DNA of 64,000 nt from Streptomyces sp. ICC1 (GTDB lineage: Bacteria; Actinomycetota; Actinomycetes; Streptomycetales; Streptomycetaceae). Positions 1-8,359 of the stretch are shown here, piece by piece; position 1 is the stretch's first letter, and each line of letters begins with the position of its first letter. The stretch is from contig NZ_CP030287.1 of NCBI RefSeq assembly GCF_003287935.1, forward strand, positions 4,182,267-4,246,266, written 5' to 3'. The notes beneath the pieces were generated by a model. The model had not been told where the DNA came from. It was given only the letters and a program-made list of their open reading frames with translations, and made no database searches. A program made the translations under genes and the position numbers.

Positions 1-759
1 GGTGGTGGCCGGGCCGGAGATGTCGTAGCCGTAGGAGGCGGCCATCGCCTTGAGCTCGGCGAGGGCGCGGACCTGCTCGGAGAGCTCCTCGCGCAGGCGG
101 ATCGTCTCCTCCAGCGAGCGGTTGCCCGCGGGGAGGGAGTTGATCTCCTCCTTCTCCTCCTTCTTGAAGGCGATGAGGCGGTCGACGCCGTAGAGGGCCA
201 CGCGGCGGTAGTCGCCGATGATGCGGCCGCGGCCGTACGCGTCCGGCAGGCCGGTCACGATGCCGGCCTTGCGGGCGGCGCGGATGTCGGGGGTGTACGC
301 GTCGAAGACACCGGCGTTGTGGGTCTTGCGGTACTCGGTGAAGACCTTCTCCAGGTCGTCCGAGACCGGGTAGCCGTAGGTCTCCAGGGCGCCGGCGACC
401 ATGCGCCAGCCGCCGTACGGCATGATCGCGCGCTTGAGCGGGGCGTCCGTCTGGAGGCCGACGATCAGGTCCTTGTCGCGGTCGATGTAGCCGGGGGCGT
501 GCGCGGTGATCGACGACGGGATGTCGTACGCGACGTCGTAGACGCCCTTCTCGCGCTCCTCGGGGAACTTGTCCGTGATCGCCTTCCACACGGCGGTGGT
601 GCGCTCGGTGGGGCCGGCGAGGAAGGTGTCGTCACCCTCGTACGGCGTGTAGTTCTGCTGGATGAAGTCGCGGACGTCGATGGCGTCACGCCACAGACCG
701 CCCTTGAAGCCGTTCCAGGCCTCGCCGTTCTTCGTGGTTTCCGCAGGGGTGGCAGTCAT
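1..759 (-). CDS. pflB: Formate acetyltransferase (pyruvate formate-lyase), N-terminal part
   Basis: A glycyl-radical enzyme that cleaves pyruvate with CoA to acetyl-CoA and formate in anaerobic metabolism. The 253 visible residues match the PflB N-terminus closely: VRDFIQQNYTPYEGDDTFLAG, IVGLQTDAPLKRA, EYRKTHNAGVFDAYTPDI, TGLPDAYGRGRIIGDYRRVA and a final YGYDISGPAT. The gene runs off the left edge, so the active-site cysteines and the C-terminal glycine-radical site are not visible, nor is any activating enzyme. The ATG start is preceded by GGAAGG. Upstream lie a Rex-type palindrome and two DosR-like boxes, so redox and hypoxia control is likely. Pfl is unexpected in a mainly aerobic genus. 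Identity is secure; regulation is inferred. Confidence 0.95.
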   Translation of the reverse strand, partial: MTATPAETTKNGEAWNGFKGGLWRDAIDVRDFIQQNYTPYEGDDTFLAGPTERTTAVWKAITDKFPEEREKGVYDVAYDIPSSITAHAPGYIDRDKDLIVGLQTDAPLKRAIMPYGGWRMVAGALETYGYPVSDDLEKVFTEYRKTHNAGVFDAYTPDIRAARKAGIVTGLPDAYGRGRIIGDYRRVALYGVDRLIAFKKEEKEEINSLPAGNRSLEETIRLREELSEQVRALAELKAMAASYGYDISGPATT

Positions 760-844
760 CGCCCGCACCTTCCGAGTCGCCTCATTGCTTGTATCCATTG
801 CACGCCTTTTGATCGATCATTTGGCGCCGCGTTGGTCCTGAGCT

Positions 845-926
845 GGGGCCCGAAAGTCCCCTCATCCCCGACCCCAAGGGTCCCCCATCCCCGTTGACCT
901 GGCACTTTGAGCAGGCCAAAGGTCCC
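845..926 (-). promoter_or_regulatory. Two DosR/OsdR-like hypoxia boxes upstream of pflB
   Basis: Read on the minus strand, 845-861 gives GGGGACTTTCGGGCCCC and 914-926 gives GGGACCTTTGGCC. Both resemble the GGGACTTTNGNCCC-type boxes bound by DosR/DevR and its Streptomyces counterpart OsdR. They lie between the Rex palindrome and the pflB start. The match is by eye and binding has not been shown. Confidence 0.5.
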
Positions 927-933
927 TAGTGCG

Positions 934-953
934 CTTGTGAAAGCTTTCACAAG
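934..953. promoter_or_regulatory. Rex-type redox operator upstream of pflB
   Basis: CTTGTGAAAGCTTTCACAAG is a perfect 20-base palindrome. It contains the Rex consensus TTGTGAANNNNTTCACAA exactly. Rex is the NADH-sensing repressor of Streptomyces respiratory and fermentative genes. The site lies about 175 bases upstream of the pflB start and 47 bases beyond the 3' end of the dcu remnant, so pflB is the only plausible target. Binding is inferred from sequence. Confidence 0.8.
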
Positions 954-1000
954 AATCTCGGGGAGGACCGCGCACGACCCCTACGGGAGGGCCCGACCGG

Positions 1001-1974
1001 TCAGACAATCTGAACCAGGGCGAAGCCTGTGGATACCGCGACGCACGTCGTGACCAGGCCCGGCAGCATGAAGGATTGGTTGACGACGAAGCGGCCGACC
1101 CGGGTGGTGCCGGTCCTGTCGAAGTTGATCGCCGCGATGAAGGTGCCGTAGGTGGGGAGGAGGAAGTAGCCGTTCACGGCGGGCCACATCGCGATGAGGA
1201 GCGGGGCCGGGATACCGAGGGCGAGCCCGAGGGGCATCAGCGCCTTGGTGGTCGTGGCCTGGCTGAACAGCAGCGCGGAAAGGAGCAGCAGCATGATGGC
1301 GAAGAACCAGGGGTGGTCCTGCGCGACCCCGCCGAGCGCGCCGGTGATCCGGGCCTCGTTGGCGCCGATGAAGGACAGTCCGAGCCACGACAGCCCGAAG
1401 ACGCCGATGACGGCGACGAGCCCTGACTTGGCCACGTCCGTGCCCGGTATCCGCTTGGCGTCGACCTTGCACAGCAGCAGGATCAGCGCGGCCACGGCCA
1501 TCATCAGGATCTCGATGGTGGCGGGCATCGACAGGGGCCCCTTGGCGGTCTCGGGCCGCAGCGCCGGGCAGAGACCGCTGAGGACGACGGCGACGGTCCC
1601 GCCGAGGAAGAGGTACGCCGACCAGCGCGCCCGCGGCCGCAGCGGCGGGGCGGCTTCGGCCGGGGCGGGGGCCTCGATCTCACCGGCGGCCAGGCGCCGC
1701 AGGTACTCGGCGTCCTGCCCGAGCTCCTTGCCGACGCGGGACTGCACGGTGGCGGCGACGAGCACGCCGAGCAGCGTGGCCGGCACGGCGACGGCCATGA
1801 TCCTCGGCAGGTCCCAGCCGTCGCCGTCGAACATCACGATCATGGCGGCCATGGCGGCGGAGACGGGCGAGGCGGTGATACCGAAGGTGGCCGCGATGGA
1901 GGAGACGGCGATGGGCCGCTCCGGGCGGATGCCGCCTTCGCGGGCCACGTCGTGGATCACGGGGAGCAGGGGTT
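1001..1974 (-). pseudogene. Truncated anaerobic C4-dicarboxylate transporter (DcuA/DcuB family)
   Basis: The open frame matches the C-terminal three-quarters of Dcu transporters: LLPVIHDVAREGG followed by ITASPVSAAMAAM, then LICKVDAKRIPGT, DHPWFFAIMLLLLSALLFSQA, TKALMPLGLALGI and FDRTGTTRVGRFVVNQSF. Dcu proteins exchange fumarate or other C4-dicarboxylates for succinate during anaerobic growth. Roughly the first 120 residues are missing. Homology stops at LLPV, exactly where the IS605-type right end begins, and no Dcu N-terminus appears beyond the element. The gene is therefore broken by insertion plus deletion. The nearest in-frame starts would leave out several membrane segments, so function is unlikely. 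Confidence 0.85.
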
Positions 1975-2010
1975 GAAGTGCTCTCCCGGCTGGAGCCGGG
2001 AGATTCCTGC
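1975..2010 (-). repeat. IS605-family right end with hairpin; possible reRNA 3' end
   Basis: A perfect 10-base inverted repeat with a 2-base loop (TCTCCCGGCT/AGCCGGGAGA, 1982-2003) lies just past the tnpB stop. This is the position of the right-end hairpin in IS200/IS605 elements. In TnpB systems the transcript continues through such an end into flanking DNA, which supplies the guide; here that flank is dcu sequence below 1975. The element boundary is read from where dcu homology stops. Confidence 0.5.
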
Positions 2011-3291
2011 TTACCTTGCGGCAGCGGGCTTGACGCGTTTGGCGCGCCTGACGACTGCCCTCCCGGCAGCCGGGATGAGCGCGAGGCCCATCCGGTACAG
2101 GTACAAGACGTTGCGAGCCGCGTTCCAGTCGGCGTTACCCGACCAGCCGCAGTCCGGGTTCTTGCACACGAACACGGCCTGGGACTCCCGGCTGCCGGGC
2201 GTGGTGAAGCCGCACGCCGAGCAGCGCAGGCTGGTGCCGGGAGCGGGGACCTTGTGCAGGGCGCCGCCGTACTGGGCGGTCTTGTACGCCAGCATGGCGA
2301 CCGTCCGGCCCCACGCTTCCCCGCTGATGGAGCGGTTCAGCCCAGACTTCTGGGCGACGTTCCTCCCCGGCGCCTCGACAGTTCCCTTGGCCGACTTGAC
2401 CATGTTCGTGATGGTGAGTGCTTCGACCACGACCGTGCCGTACGCGCGGGCGATGACGGTCGTCGTCAGGTGCTGCCAGTTCAGGGCCCGGCGCTTGGCT
2501 TTCGCGCGGAGTCCTGCGATCTGGTCGTAGGTGCGGTGCAGCCTGCCGCTGGTGCGCTCGCCGGGCTTGCGGTGCTGCTTACGTCGCGCGGCACGCTGCT
2601 CCAGGCGCAGGAGCTTCACCTGCTCCTTGCCGGTCAGCCACTCACCGTGCCCGTACGTCTCACCGTCAGAGAGAGCGATGGGCACGGTGATGCCCACGTC
2701 GATGCCGACGTCTGGCCCCTGGTGGGGCTGGGGCTTGCCCTCCAATGTCTGGACGCGGAAGGCGATGTGCCAGCCGAGCGCGTCCCTGATCAGCCGCGCC
2801 CCGGTGATCCGGTTCTCCGCGTTGGCGCGCTTACCCACGGGCAGGTCTTTGGTCCAACGGAAACGGACCCGGCCGATCTTCGGCAGGTTGGCCATGCCCC
2901 AGCGGCGGTGCACCCGGGTGATGTTCAGGTCCCGGCCCTGCGGGACATCCACGGACATCACCGTACGCAGCCGGCCCTTGAAGTTCGGGGCGTCGGCGCG
3001 GCCGTCCCAGCAGTTCCTCCACGCCTGGAAATAGGTCTTCAACACCGCTTGCGCGGCCTGCGCGGGAAGAACAGCGAGAAAGTCGATGTCCTCGCGGGCC
3101 TGCCGGATCGCGGCGTCCGCATGTCCGAGAGTCCGCTCTTCCTTCGGCATCATCTGCCACCAGGCGTGCAGCAGGTTCCACATGGTGCGGGCCGCATGCG
3201 CCTGATCATCCGCCTTGCGAACCCCGGCAGGCGACAGCGCGAGCCGGGCCCGGTGCCCGAACTGCCGCTTTGTCAGGGCGTCTTGACTCAC
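2011..3291 (-). CDS. tnpB: IS605-family TnpB RNA-guided nuclease
   Basis: A 426-residue TnpB with all expected parts. An N-terminal helical/WED-like region (NFKGRLRTVMSVDVPQGRDL) is followed by the RuvC-I aspartate in VGIDVGITVPIALSDG and the RuvC-II glutamate in GTVVVEALTITNMVKS. A zinc ribbon has CSACG and CKNPDCGWSGNADWNAARN, which also supplies the RuvC-III aspartate. The catalytic triad is therefore intact, and the length is usual for TnpB. TnpB proteins cut DNA next to a short TAM under guidance of an element-derived RNA and help the element persist. The partner tnpA is only a fragment, so the element probably cannot move by itself. Confidence 0.95.
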   Translation of the reverse strand: MSQDALTKRQFGHRARLALSPAGVRKADDQAHAARTMWNLLHAWWQMMPKEERTLGHADAAIRQAREDIDFLAVLPAQAAQAVLKTYFQAWRNCWDGRADAPNFKGRLRTVMSVDVPQGRDLNITRVHRRWGMANLPKIGRVRFRWTKDLPVGKRANAENRITGARLIRDALGWHIAFRVQTLEGKPQPHQGPDVGIDVGITVPIALSDGETYGHGEWLTGKEQVKLLRLEQRAARRKQHRKPGERTSGRLHRTYDQIAGLRAKAKRRALNWQHLTTTVIARAYGTVVVEALTITNMVKSAKGTVEAPGRNVAQKSGLNRSISGEAWGRTVAMLAYKTAQYGGALHKVPAPGTSLRCSACGFTTPGSRESQAVFVCKNPDCGWSGNADWNAARNVLYLYRMGLALIPAAGRAVVRRAKRVKPAAAR

Positions 3292-3314
3292 AATCCGGAA
3301 CCTAGCAGGGGTTT

Positions 3315-3416
3315 ATGTCACCGCGCTGGAACCCTCATCCTGATGTACGGACCAGACGTCATGTTGTCCACAAGCTGCACGTTCACTTGGTTTTCGTCAC
3401 CAAGTACCAGCGGAAG
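3315..3416 (+). pseudogene. tnpA: Fragment of IS200-type Y1 transposase TnpA
   Basis: The first 34 codons read like an IS200/IS605 TnpA N-terminus, with RRHVVHKLHVHLVFVTKYQRK containing the HxH metal site of HUH enzymes. Homology then stops; the rest of the frame (to 3515) is unrelated and the catalytic tyrosine is absent. It is divergent from tnpB, as in IS605. The left end of the element and the 3' part of tnpA have been deleted. Confidence 0.75.
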
Positions 3417-3496
3417 CTGAGCGAACTGACTGCGGGAACCTCGCAGGACCGGCGCTTCTCGGAGCTGCTGGCTGTTCTGGAGGCGGACCCCACTCC

Positions 3497-3625
3497 TCAC
3501 CGCAGTGACGCCTGACGGGAGACGGCGGTCAAGGGACTGGCCAGGCGGGGTTCGCAGAAGGTGCCGTCGCGGAGCATCGCGAAGAGGACATCCAGTCTGT
3601 GCGGTGTTCCAGTGCGGCGCGCCAC
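3497..3625 (-). pseudogene. C-terminal remnant of an IS110-type transposase
   Basis: The minus strand reads RRTGTPHRLDVLFAMLRDGT followed by FCEPR. This resembles the extreme C-terminus of IS110-family transposases (pattern LDVLFAMLRDGTFYEP). No other part of the transposase is present. It is probably a relic of an earlier insertion next to the IS605-type element. The family assignment is from memory of the motif only. Confidence 0.45.
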
Positions 3626-3632
3626 CAGCAAT

Positions 3633-3693
3633 CCAGCCCCTCCGGCGTTTGAGGAGCGGGGGTCCGGGGGCTGGCCCCGGCAACGGCGCCGCA
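3633..3693. repeat. Dispersed GC-rich intergenic repeat (copy 1)
   Basis: The segment starts CAGCCCCTCCGGCGTTTGAG and ends CCCCGGCAACGGCGCCGC. The first part is a dispersed intergenic sequence familiar from Streptomyces chromosomes. The last part recurs at 10421-10438. The remaining gap to the narK stop at 3812 is GC-rich, with short inverted repeats that could terminate narK, and no coding signal. Confidence 0.5.
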
Positions 3694-3811
3694 GGGGGTC
3701 ACAGGCCCGGGCCGGAGTCCGGGGCCGGACCCCGGGAAGCCCGGGCGCAGGCGGGCGCCGCTCGCGCAGCGGCCCCGCACCACACCCGGGCTGACCAGCC
3801 GGGAGCACCGG

Positions 3812-5233
3812 TTAGCTGGGCGCTTCCGCGCCGGGGCGGGCGTAGAACCACCAGGCCACGACGACGCAGCTGGCGTAGAAGCCGACGAAGCCCCACATCG
3901 CGCTGGTCACGGCGAAGTTCGCGAACATCGCCGGAATGAAGAAGAAGCCGTAGGCGGCGATGGCCGCGGTGAAACCGGTCACCGCGCCCGACTCGATCTC
4001 GGCCTGCTTCAGCGCCTTCGCGTACTGCGGGGTGCCCTCCGTCAGGCCCTTGAGGTGCTGGCCGCGGAAGATGACCGGGATCTGGCGGAAGGTCGAGCCG
4101 TTGCCGATGCCCGAGAAGAAGAACGCCGACAGGAAGCAGAGGAAGAAGCCCTGGAAAGAGCCCTGGTCGGAACCGGCTGGGAGGAAGGTGATGACACCGA
4201 TGATCGAGGCAGCCATGCCCACGAAGGACAGGATCGTCACCCGCGCTCCGCCGAACTTGTCGGCGATCCAGCCGCCGGCCCAGCGGGCCAGCGCGCCGAG
4301 GGCCGGGCCCATCCAGGCATAGGTGGCCACGGAGTACGCCGGGAAGGTGGTCTTGATCAGCAGCGGGAGCGCCGCGGCGAAGCCGATGAAGGAGCCGAAG
4401 GTGCCGACGTAGAGCCAGGTCATCACCCAGTTGTGCTTGCGCTTGAAGATGATCTTCTGCTGGCTGAAGGGGGTGGAGGCGACCTTCAGGTCGTTCTGGC
4501 CGAACCACGCGACGGCGGCGAGGACGATCAGGACCGGGACCCAGACGAAGGCCGCGTTCTGGAGGTAGATCTCCGAGCCGTTCGCCTTCTTCTGGCCCGC
4601 GCCGATCGCCAGGACCGAGGTCGTGATCAGGATCGGGGTGAGCAGCTGCACCACCGAGACGCCCAGGTTGCCGAGGCCGCCGTTGATGCCGGTCGCGTTG
4701 CCCTTCTCCTGCTTCGGGTAGAAGAAGCCGATGTTGGCCAGCGAGGAGGAGAAGTTCGCGCCGCCGATGCCGCAGAGCGCGGCGATGGCGACCATCGTGC
4801 CGTAGGAGGTGTCCGGGTTCTGCACCGCGAAGCCCAGCCACAGCAGCGGAACGATCAGCACGACGGTGGAGACCGCCGTGAAGCGGCGCTGGCCGATCAT
4901 CGGGCCGATGAAGGTGTAGACGATGCGGGCGCTGCCGCCCGTGATGCCGGGGACGGCCGTCAGCCAGAACAGCTGCGACTGGGAGAAGCCGAAGCCGACG
5001 TCCTTGAGGTTGGTCGCCGTGATGCTCCAGACCTGCCAGACCACGAAGGCCACCAGCAGGGCCGGAACCGCGATCCACAGGTTGCGGGTGGCGACCTTCT
5101 TTCCGGTCGACTGCCAGAAGGACGGGTCCTCCGGCGTCCACTCCGTGATCGTGCGGCCGGGGCGGTACTGCGCCGGATCGGGCGCCTGCACGCGCCCGCT
5201 TGCCGCGCGCACGTCCTGTTGGGCGGAACTCAT
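3812..5233 (-). CDS. narK: Nitrate/nitrite transporter, MFS family (NarK type)
   Basis: A 473-residue protein with about 12 membrane segments in the NarK subfamily. It has the nitrate-signature stretches GIGGANFSSSLANIGFFYPK and GINGGLGNLGVSVVQLL, and the paired FARWAGG/DKFGGAR-type loops seen here as ARWAGGWIADKFGGA. A soluble N-terminus of about 40 residues precedes the first helix. NarK proteins import nitrate and/or export nitrite across the cell membrane. The next gene upstream on the same strand is the nitrite reductase nirBD, separated by a strong terminator, so narK probably has its own promoter around 5240-5310. Direction of transport cannot be told from sequence. Confidence 0.92.
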   Translation of the reverse strand: MSSAQQDVRAASGRVQAPDPAQYRPGRTITEWTPEDPSFWQSTGKKVATRNLWIAVPALLVAFVVWQVWSITATNLKDVGFGFSQSQLFWLTAVPGITGGSARIVYTFIGPMIGQRRFTAVSTVVLIVPLLWLGFAVQNPDTSYGTMVAIAALCGIGGANFSSSLANIGFFYPKQEKGNATGINGGLGNLGVSVVQLLTPILITTSVLAIGAGQKKANGSEIYLQNAAFVWVPVLIVLAAVAWFGQNDLKVASTPFSQQKIIFKRKHNWVMTWLYVGTFGSFIGFAAALPLLIKTTFPAYSVATYAWMGPALGALARWAGGWIADKFGGARVTILSFVGMAASIIGVITFLPAGSDQGSFQGFFLCFLSAFFFSGIGNGSTFRQIPVIFRGQHLKGLTEGTPQYAKALKQAEIESGAVTGFTAAIAAYGFFFIPAMFANFAVTSAMWGFVGFYASCVVVAWWFYARPGAEAPS

Positions 5234-5312
5234 GGCGTGTCCTGAACGTTGGGATCTTCTGCTGATGGTCCTGACCTATTCAGCGTCCGCTTCCGCCGCC
5301 CCGCGCATCAGA

Positions 5313-5367
5313 GGCCAACGCACTGTGGGCGACGGGACAAGGTCCCGTCGCCCACAGTGCGTTGGCC
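5313..5367 (-). terminator. Strong hairpin terminator of nirBD
   Basis: A perfect 26-base inverted repeat (5313-5338 and 5342-5367) with a 3-base loop, 16 bases beyond the nirBD stop. There is no U-tract, as is usual in this GC range. It separates nirBD from narK. Confidence 0.85.
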
Positions 5368-5383
5368 ATGCGCCCGCAGGGCC

Positions 5384-8167
5384 CTACGGCCGGAGCTCCA
5401 CCAGCGGCAGGGACACCTCGGGGTCGTCCAGGCAGATGCCGGTGCGCAGGTCGAAGACCTGCTTGTGCATCGGCGAGGCCACGACGGGCACCCCGCCCCG
5501 CGAGCCCATGATCCCGTTGGCGATGACGTCGGCGCCCGAGAAGGGGTCCCGGTTGCCGACCGCGTAGACCTCGCCCGCGCGGTCCTTGAAGACCGCGGCC
5601 TGCGTGCCGTCCGCCAGCACCGCGGTGCGCCCGCGGCCCGGCTCCAGCGCGTCCGCCGCGGCCGCTCCCGCCGCCGTCCCGAAGTCCACGGTTCCGAAGC
5701 GCTCCAGCGCCGCCGGGTCCTCCAGGACCGCGGCCCACTCGTCCTCGTAGGCGCCCACGTGGCGTTCCATCTGCGCCTCCAGCTCGGCGCAGATGCCGAG
5801 CGAGTCCTCGATCAGGACCTCCTTGAGGTGCTCCAGCCCGGCCGCGCTCCCGCCGAGCCGCTCGAGCCAGGCCGCCGTGCGCTCCAGGCGCTCGCCGGTG
5901 CGGACGTAGTACATGAGGAACCGGTCGATCAGCGCGAACAGTTCGGCCGTGTCCAGATCCGAGGCCAGCAGGTCGGCGTGGCGCGGAGTGGCTCCGCCGT
6001 TGCCGCCGACGTAGAGGTTCCAGCCGTTGGCGGTGGCGATGACGCCGATGTCCTTGCCCCGCGCCTCCGCGCACTCGCGCAGGCACCCGGAGACGCCGCC
6101 CTTGAACTTGTGCGGGGTGCGCAGGCCCCGGTAGCGCAGCTCCAGATCGATGGCCAGCTGGATCGAGTCGCCCTGCCCGAAGCGGCAGAAGCGCGCTCCC
6201 ACGCACGACTTCACCGCGCGCAGGGACTTCCCGTACGCCTGCCCGGACTCGAATCCGGCGCCGCCGAGCCGCCGCCAGATGTCGGGCAGCTGCTCCTTCC
6301 TGACGCCGAAGAGCCCGATCCGCTGCGCCCCGGTGATCTTCGTGTAGAGGCCGTAGTCCCGGGCCACCTCGCCCAGCGCGATGACCTGCTCGGGCGTGAT
6401 CTCGCCGCCCGCGACCCGCGGGACGACCGAATAGCTGCCGTCCCTCTGGAGGTTGGCGAGGAAGAGGTCGTTGGAGTCCTGCAGGGCCGCCTGCTCGCCC
6501 GACAGGATGTGCCCGATGCCGAGGTCCGGGGCCAGGGTGCCCAGCACGTTGGCGACGACCGGCTTGCAGACGGCGCAGCCCTCGCCGCCCTCCCCGTAGG
6601 TCTCCAGGAGCTCGCTGAAGCCGCGGATGCGCTCGGTGCGGATCTTCTCGTAGATCTCCGCCCGGGTCAGGGTGAAGTGCTCGCACAGCCCGCGCGGCTT
6701 CTCGATGCCCGCCGCGGACAGTTCGGCGTCCAGCACCGCCTGCAGCGTGCCGATGCAGCCGCCGCAGCCCGTACCCGCCTTGGTGCACTTCTTGACGCCG
6801 CCGATGTCGGTGAGGGACTCCGCGACCACCGCGTCGCGCACCTGCCCCTTGGTGACGTTGTGGCAGCTGCACACCACCGCGTCGTCGGGCAGCGCGTCCG
6901 CGCCGGGCAGTGCCACGCCTTCGGTCGACGGCAGGATGAAGGCCTCCGGCGGGGCGGGCAGCTGCCGGCCGGCGTGCGGCTTCAAGGAGCCGTACGCCTC
7001 CGCGTCGCCGACCAGGATGCCGCCGAGCAGCGCGCCGTCGGGGCCGAGCAGGAGCTTCTTGTAGACGCCCTCGCGGGCATCGGAGAAGACGACCGAGACG
7101 GCCCCGTCACGGCCCTCGGGCGCGAAGGGGTCGCCGAAGGAGGCCACGTCGGCGCCCATCAGCTTGAGCTTGGTGGAGGTGTCGGCCCCGGTGAAGGTCA
7201 GCTCGCCGGAGCCCGCGAGGGCCTCGGCGACGGTCTCGGCCATTTGGTAGCCGGGCGCGACCAGCCCGTACACCTTGCCGTCGACGGTCTGCGCGCACTC
7301 GCCGATCGCGTAGACGTACGGGTCGCTGGTGCGGCAGTGGGCGTCCACGACGACGCCGCCGCGGTCGCCCACGGCCAGGCCGCACTCGCGGGCCAGGCGG
7401 TCGCGCGGACGTACGCCGGCCGAGAAGACGACGACGTCCGAGCCGATCTCCTCGCCGTTGGTCAGCCGCAGCGCCTGCGCCCGCCCGTCGGGGTGGATCT
7501 GCACGCCGGCCGCGCCGACGCCCGTGTGCACGGCCACGCCCATGGACTCGATGGTGGCCCGCAGGGCGGCCGCGCCGCCGTCGTCCACCTGCAGGGGCAT
7601 CAGCCGGGGCGCGAACTCCACGACGTGCGTGGTCAGTCCGAGCGTGCGCAGCGCGCCCGCCGCCTCCAGGCCGAGGAGTCCGCCGCCGATGACGACACCG
7701 GTGCGGGAGCCTTCCTCCGCGGCGTAGGCGGTCAGCGCCGCGACGTCGTCCAGCGTGCGGTAGGTGAAGCAGCCCTCCGCGTCGGCGCCGTCGATCGGCG
7801 GCACGAAGGGGTAGGAGCCGGTCGCCAGCACCAGCGCGTCGTAGCGCAGCACGTCGCCGGAGCGGGCGGTGACGGTACGGGCGGCGGTGTCGACCAGTTC
7901 GGCCGGGTCGCCGAGCCGCAGGTCGATGCCGTGCCGCTCCAGGAACCCGGGAGCGACCAGGGACAGCTCCTCGCCGGTGGAGCCGGTGAAGGCCGCGGAC
8001 AGGTGCACGCGGTCGTAGGCCGGGCGGTCCTCCTCCGCGAGGACGGTGACCTGCCAGCCGCCGCGCTCGGGGCGGGCCGGGTCGGCGAGTGCGTCGCGTT
8101 CGGCGAGCGCCTCCAGCAGGCGGTGTCCCACCATGCCGTGGCCGATGACAACCAGCGTCTGCCCCAT
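5384..8167 (-). CDS. nirBD: Assimilatory nitrite reductase, NirB-NirD fusion
   Basis: A 927-residue NADH-dependent nitrite reductase reducing nitrite to ammonium. In order: an FAD/NAD pyridine-nucleotide reductase (from VVIGHGMVGHR, about 1-290); two BFD-like [2Fe-2S] segments (VVCSCHNVTKGQV with GTGCGGCIG at about 430-485, and GCAVCKPV near 540); and the sirohaem/[4Fe-4S] half with SCVGARFC near 654 and SGCLRECAEA near 697. The last 90 residues are a NirD-like Rieske-fold domain (VYAVGNRDPFSGADV, PVVASPMHKQVFDLRTG, CLDDPEVSLP). NirD is normally a separate small subunit; here it is fused after a linker and has lost its first 15 or so residues. The start at 8167 is chosen because MGQTLVVIGHG begins the Rossmann fold; the upstream open frame is spurious. 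Confidence 0.93.
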   Translation of the reverse strand: MGQTLVVIGHGMVGHRLLEALAERDALADPARPERGGWQVTVLAEEDRPAYDRVHLSAAFTGSTGEELSLVAPGFLERHGIDLRLGDPAELVDTAARTVTARSGDVLRYDALVLATGSYPFVPPIDGADAEGCFTYRTLDDVAALTAYAAEEGSRTGVVIGGGLLGLEAAGALRTLGLTTHVVEFAPRLMPLQVDDGGAAALRATIESMGVAVHTGVGAAGVQIHPDGRAQALRLTNGEEIGSDVVVFSAGVRPRDRLARECGLAVGDRGGVVVDAHCRTSDPYVYAIGECAQTVDGKVYGLVAPGYQMAETVAEALAGSGELTFTGADTSTKLKLMGADVASFGDPFAPEGRDGAVSVVFSDAREGVYKKLLLGPDGALLGGILVGDAEAYGSLKPHAGRQLPAPPEAFILPSTEGVALPGADALPDDAVVCSCHNVTKGQVRDAVVAESLTDIGGVKKCTKAGTGCGGCIGTLQAVLDAELSAAGIEKPRGLCEHFTLTRAEIYEKIRTERIRGFSELLETYGEGGEGCAVCKPVVANVLGTLAPDLGIGHILSGEQAALQDSNDLFLANLQRDGSYSVVPRVAGGEITPEQVIALGEVARDYGLYTKITGAQRIGLFGVRKEQLPDIWRRLGGAGFESGQAYGKSLRAVKSCVGARFCRFGQGDSIQLAIDLELRYRGLRTPHKFKGGVSGCLRECAEARGKDIGVIATANGWNLYVGGNGGATPRHADLLASDLDTAELFALIDRFLMYYVRTGERLERTAAWLERLGGSAAGLEHLKEVLIEDSLGICAELEAQMERHVGAYEDEWAAVLEDPAALERFGTVDFGTAAGAAAADALEPGRGRTAVLADGTQAAVFKDRAGEVYAVGNRDPFSGADVIANGIMGSRGGVPVVASPMHKQVFDLRTGICLDDPEVSLPLVELRP

Positions 8168-8342
8168 GGATCTCACTCCGTGTGTCCCTAGAGCCGCGCG
8201 GGTCGCCGGGGGCCGGGACGGCCGGGGGACCTCACGCGTGCTTGTATTCCGACCTTTCGACGGTAGGTCCGCTCCACAGCCCCGGACGTCCGAAAAGGGC
8301 CCCTCGGTCCGGGGAGAGCGGCCTCTTCCGCACAGGACCTCT

Positions 8343-8359
8343 GACCTGCGACGCAGGTC
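8343..8359. promoter_or_regulatory. Inverted repeat in the nirBD/chelatase divergent promoter region
   Basis: GACCTGCG-A-CGCAGGTC is a perfect 8-base inverted repeat around one central base, flanked by further AGGACCT and AGGTCCT half-sites. It lies in the 271-base gap between the divergent nirBD and chelatase starts, so it could be an operator for both. It does not fit a consensus I can name. GGACC-type half-sites nearby loosely recall the DosR-like boxes at pflB. Confidence 0.35.

Noticed and set aside
3417..3515. Complete short TnpA of 66 residues
   Set aside because: After codon 34 the sequence no longer resembles TnpA and the catalytic tyrosine region is missing.
5249..8191. A 980-codon open frame on the plus strand opposite nirBD, and similar long frames opposite mfd, dxs and the kinases
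   Set aside because: Arginine/glycine/valine-rich shadow frames caused by high GC in the third position of the real genes; no family resemblance and no ribosome-binding site.
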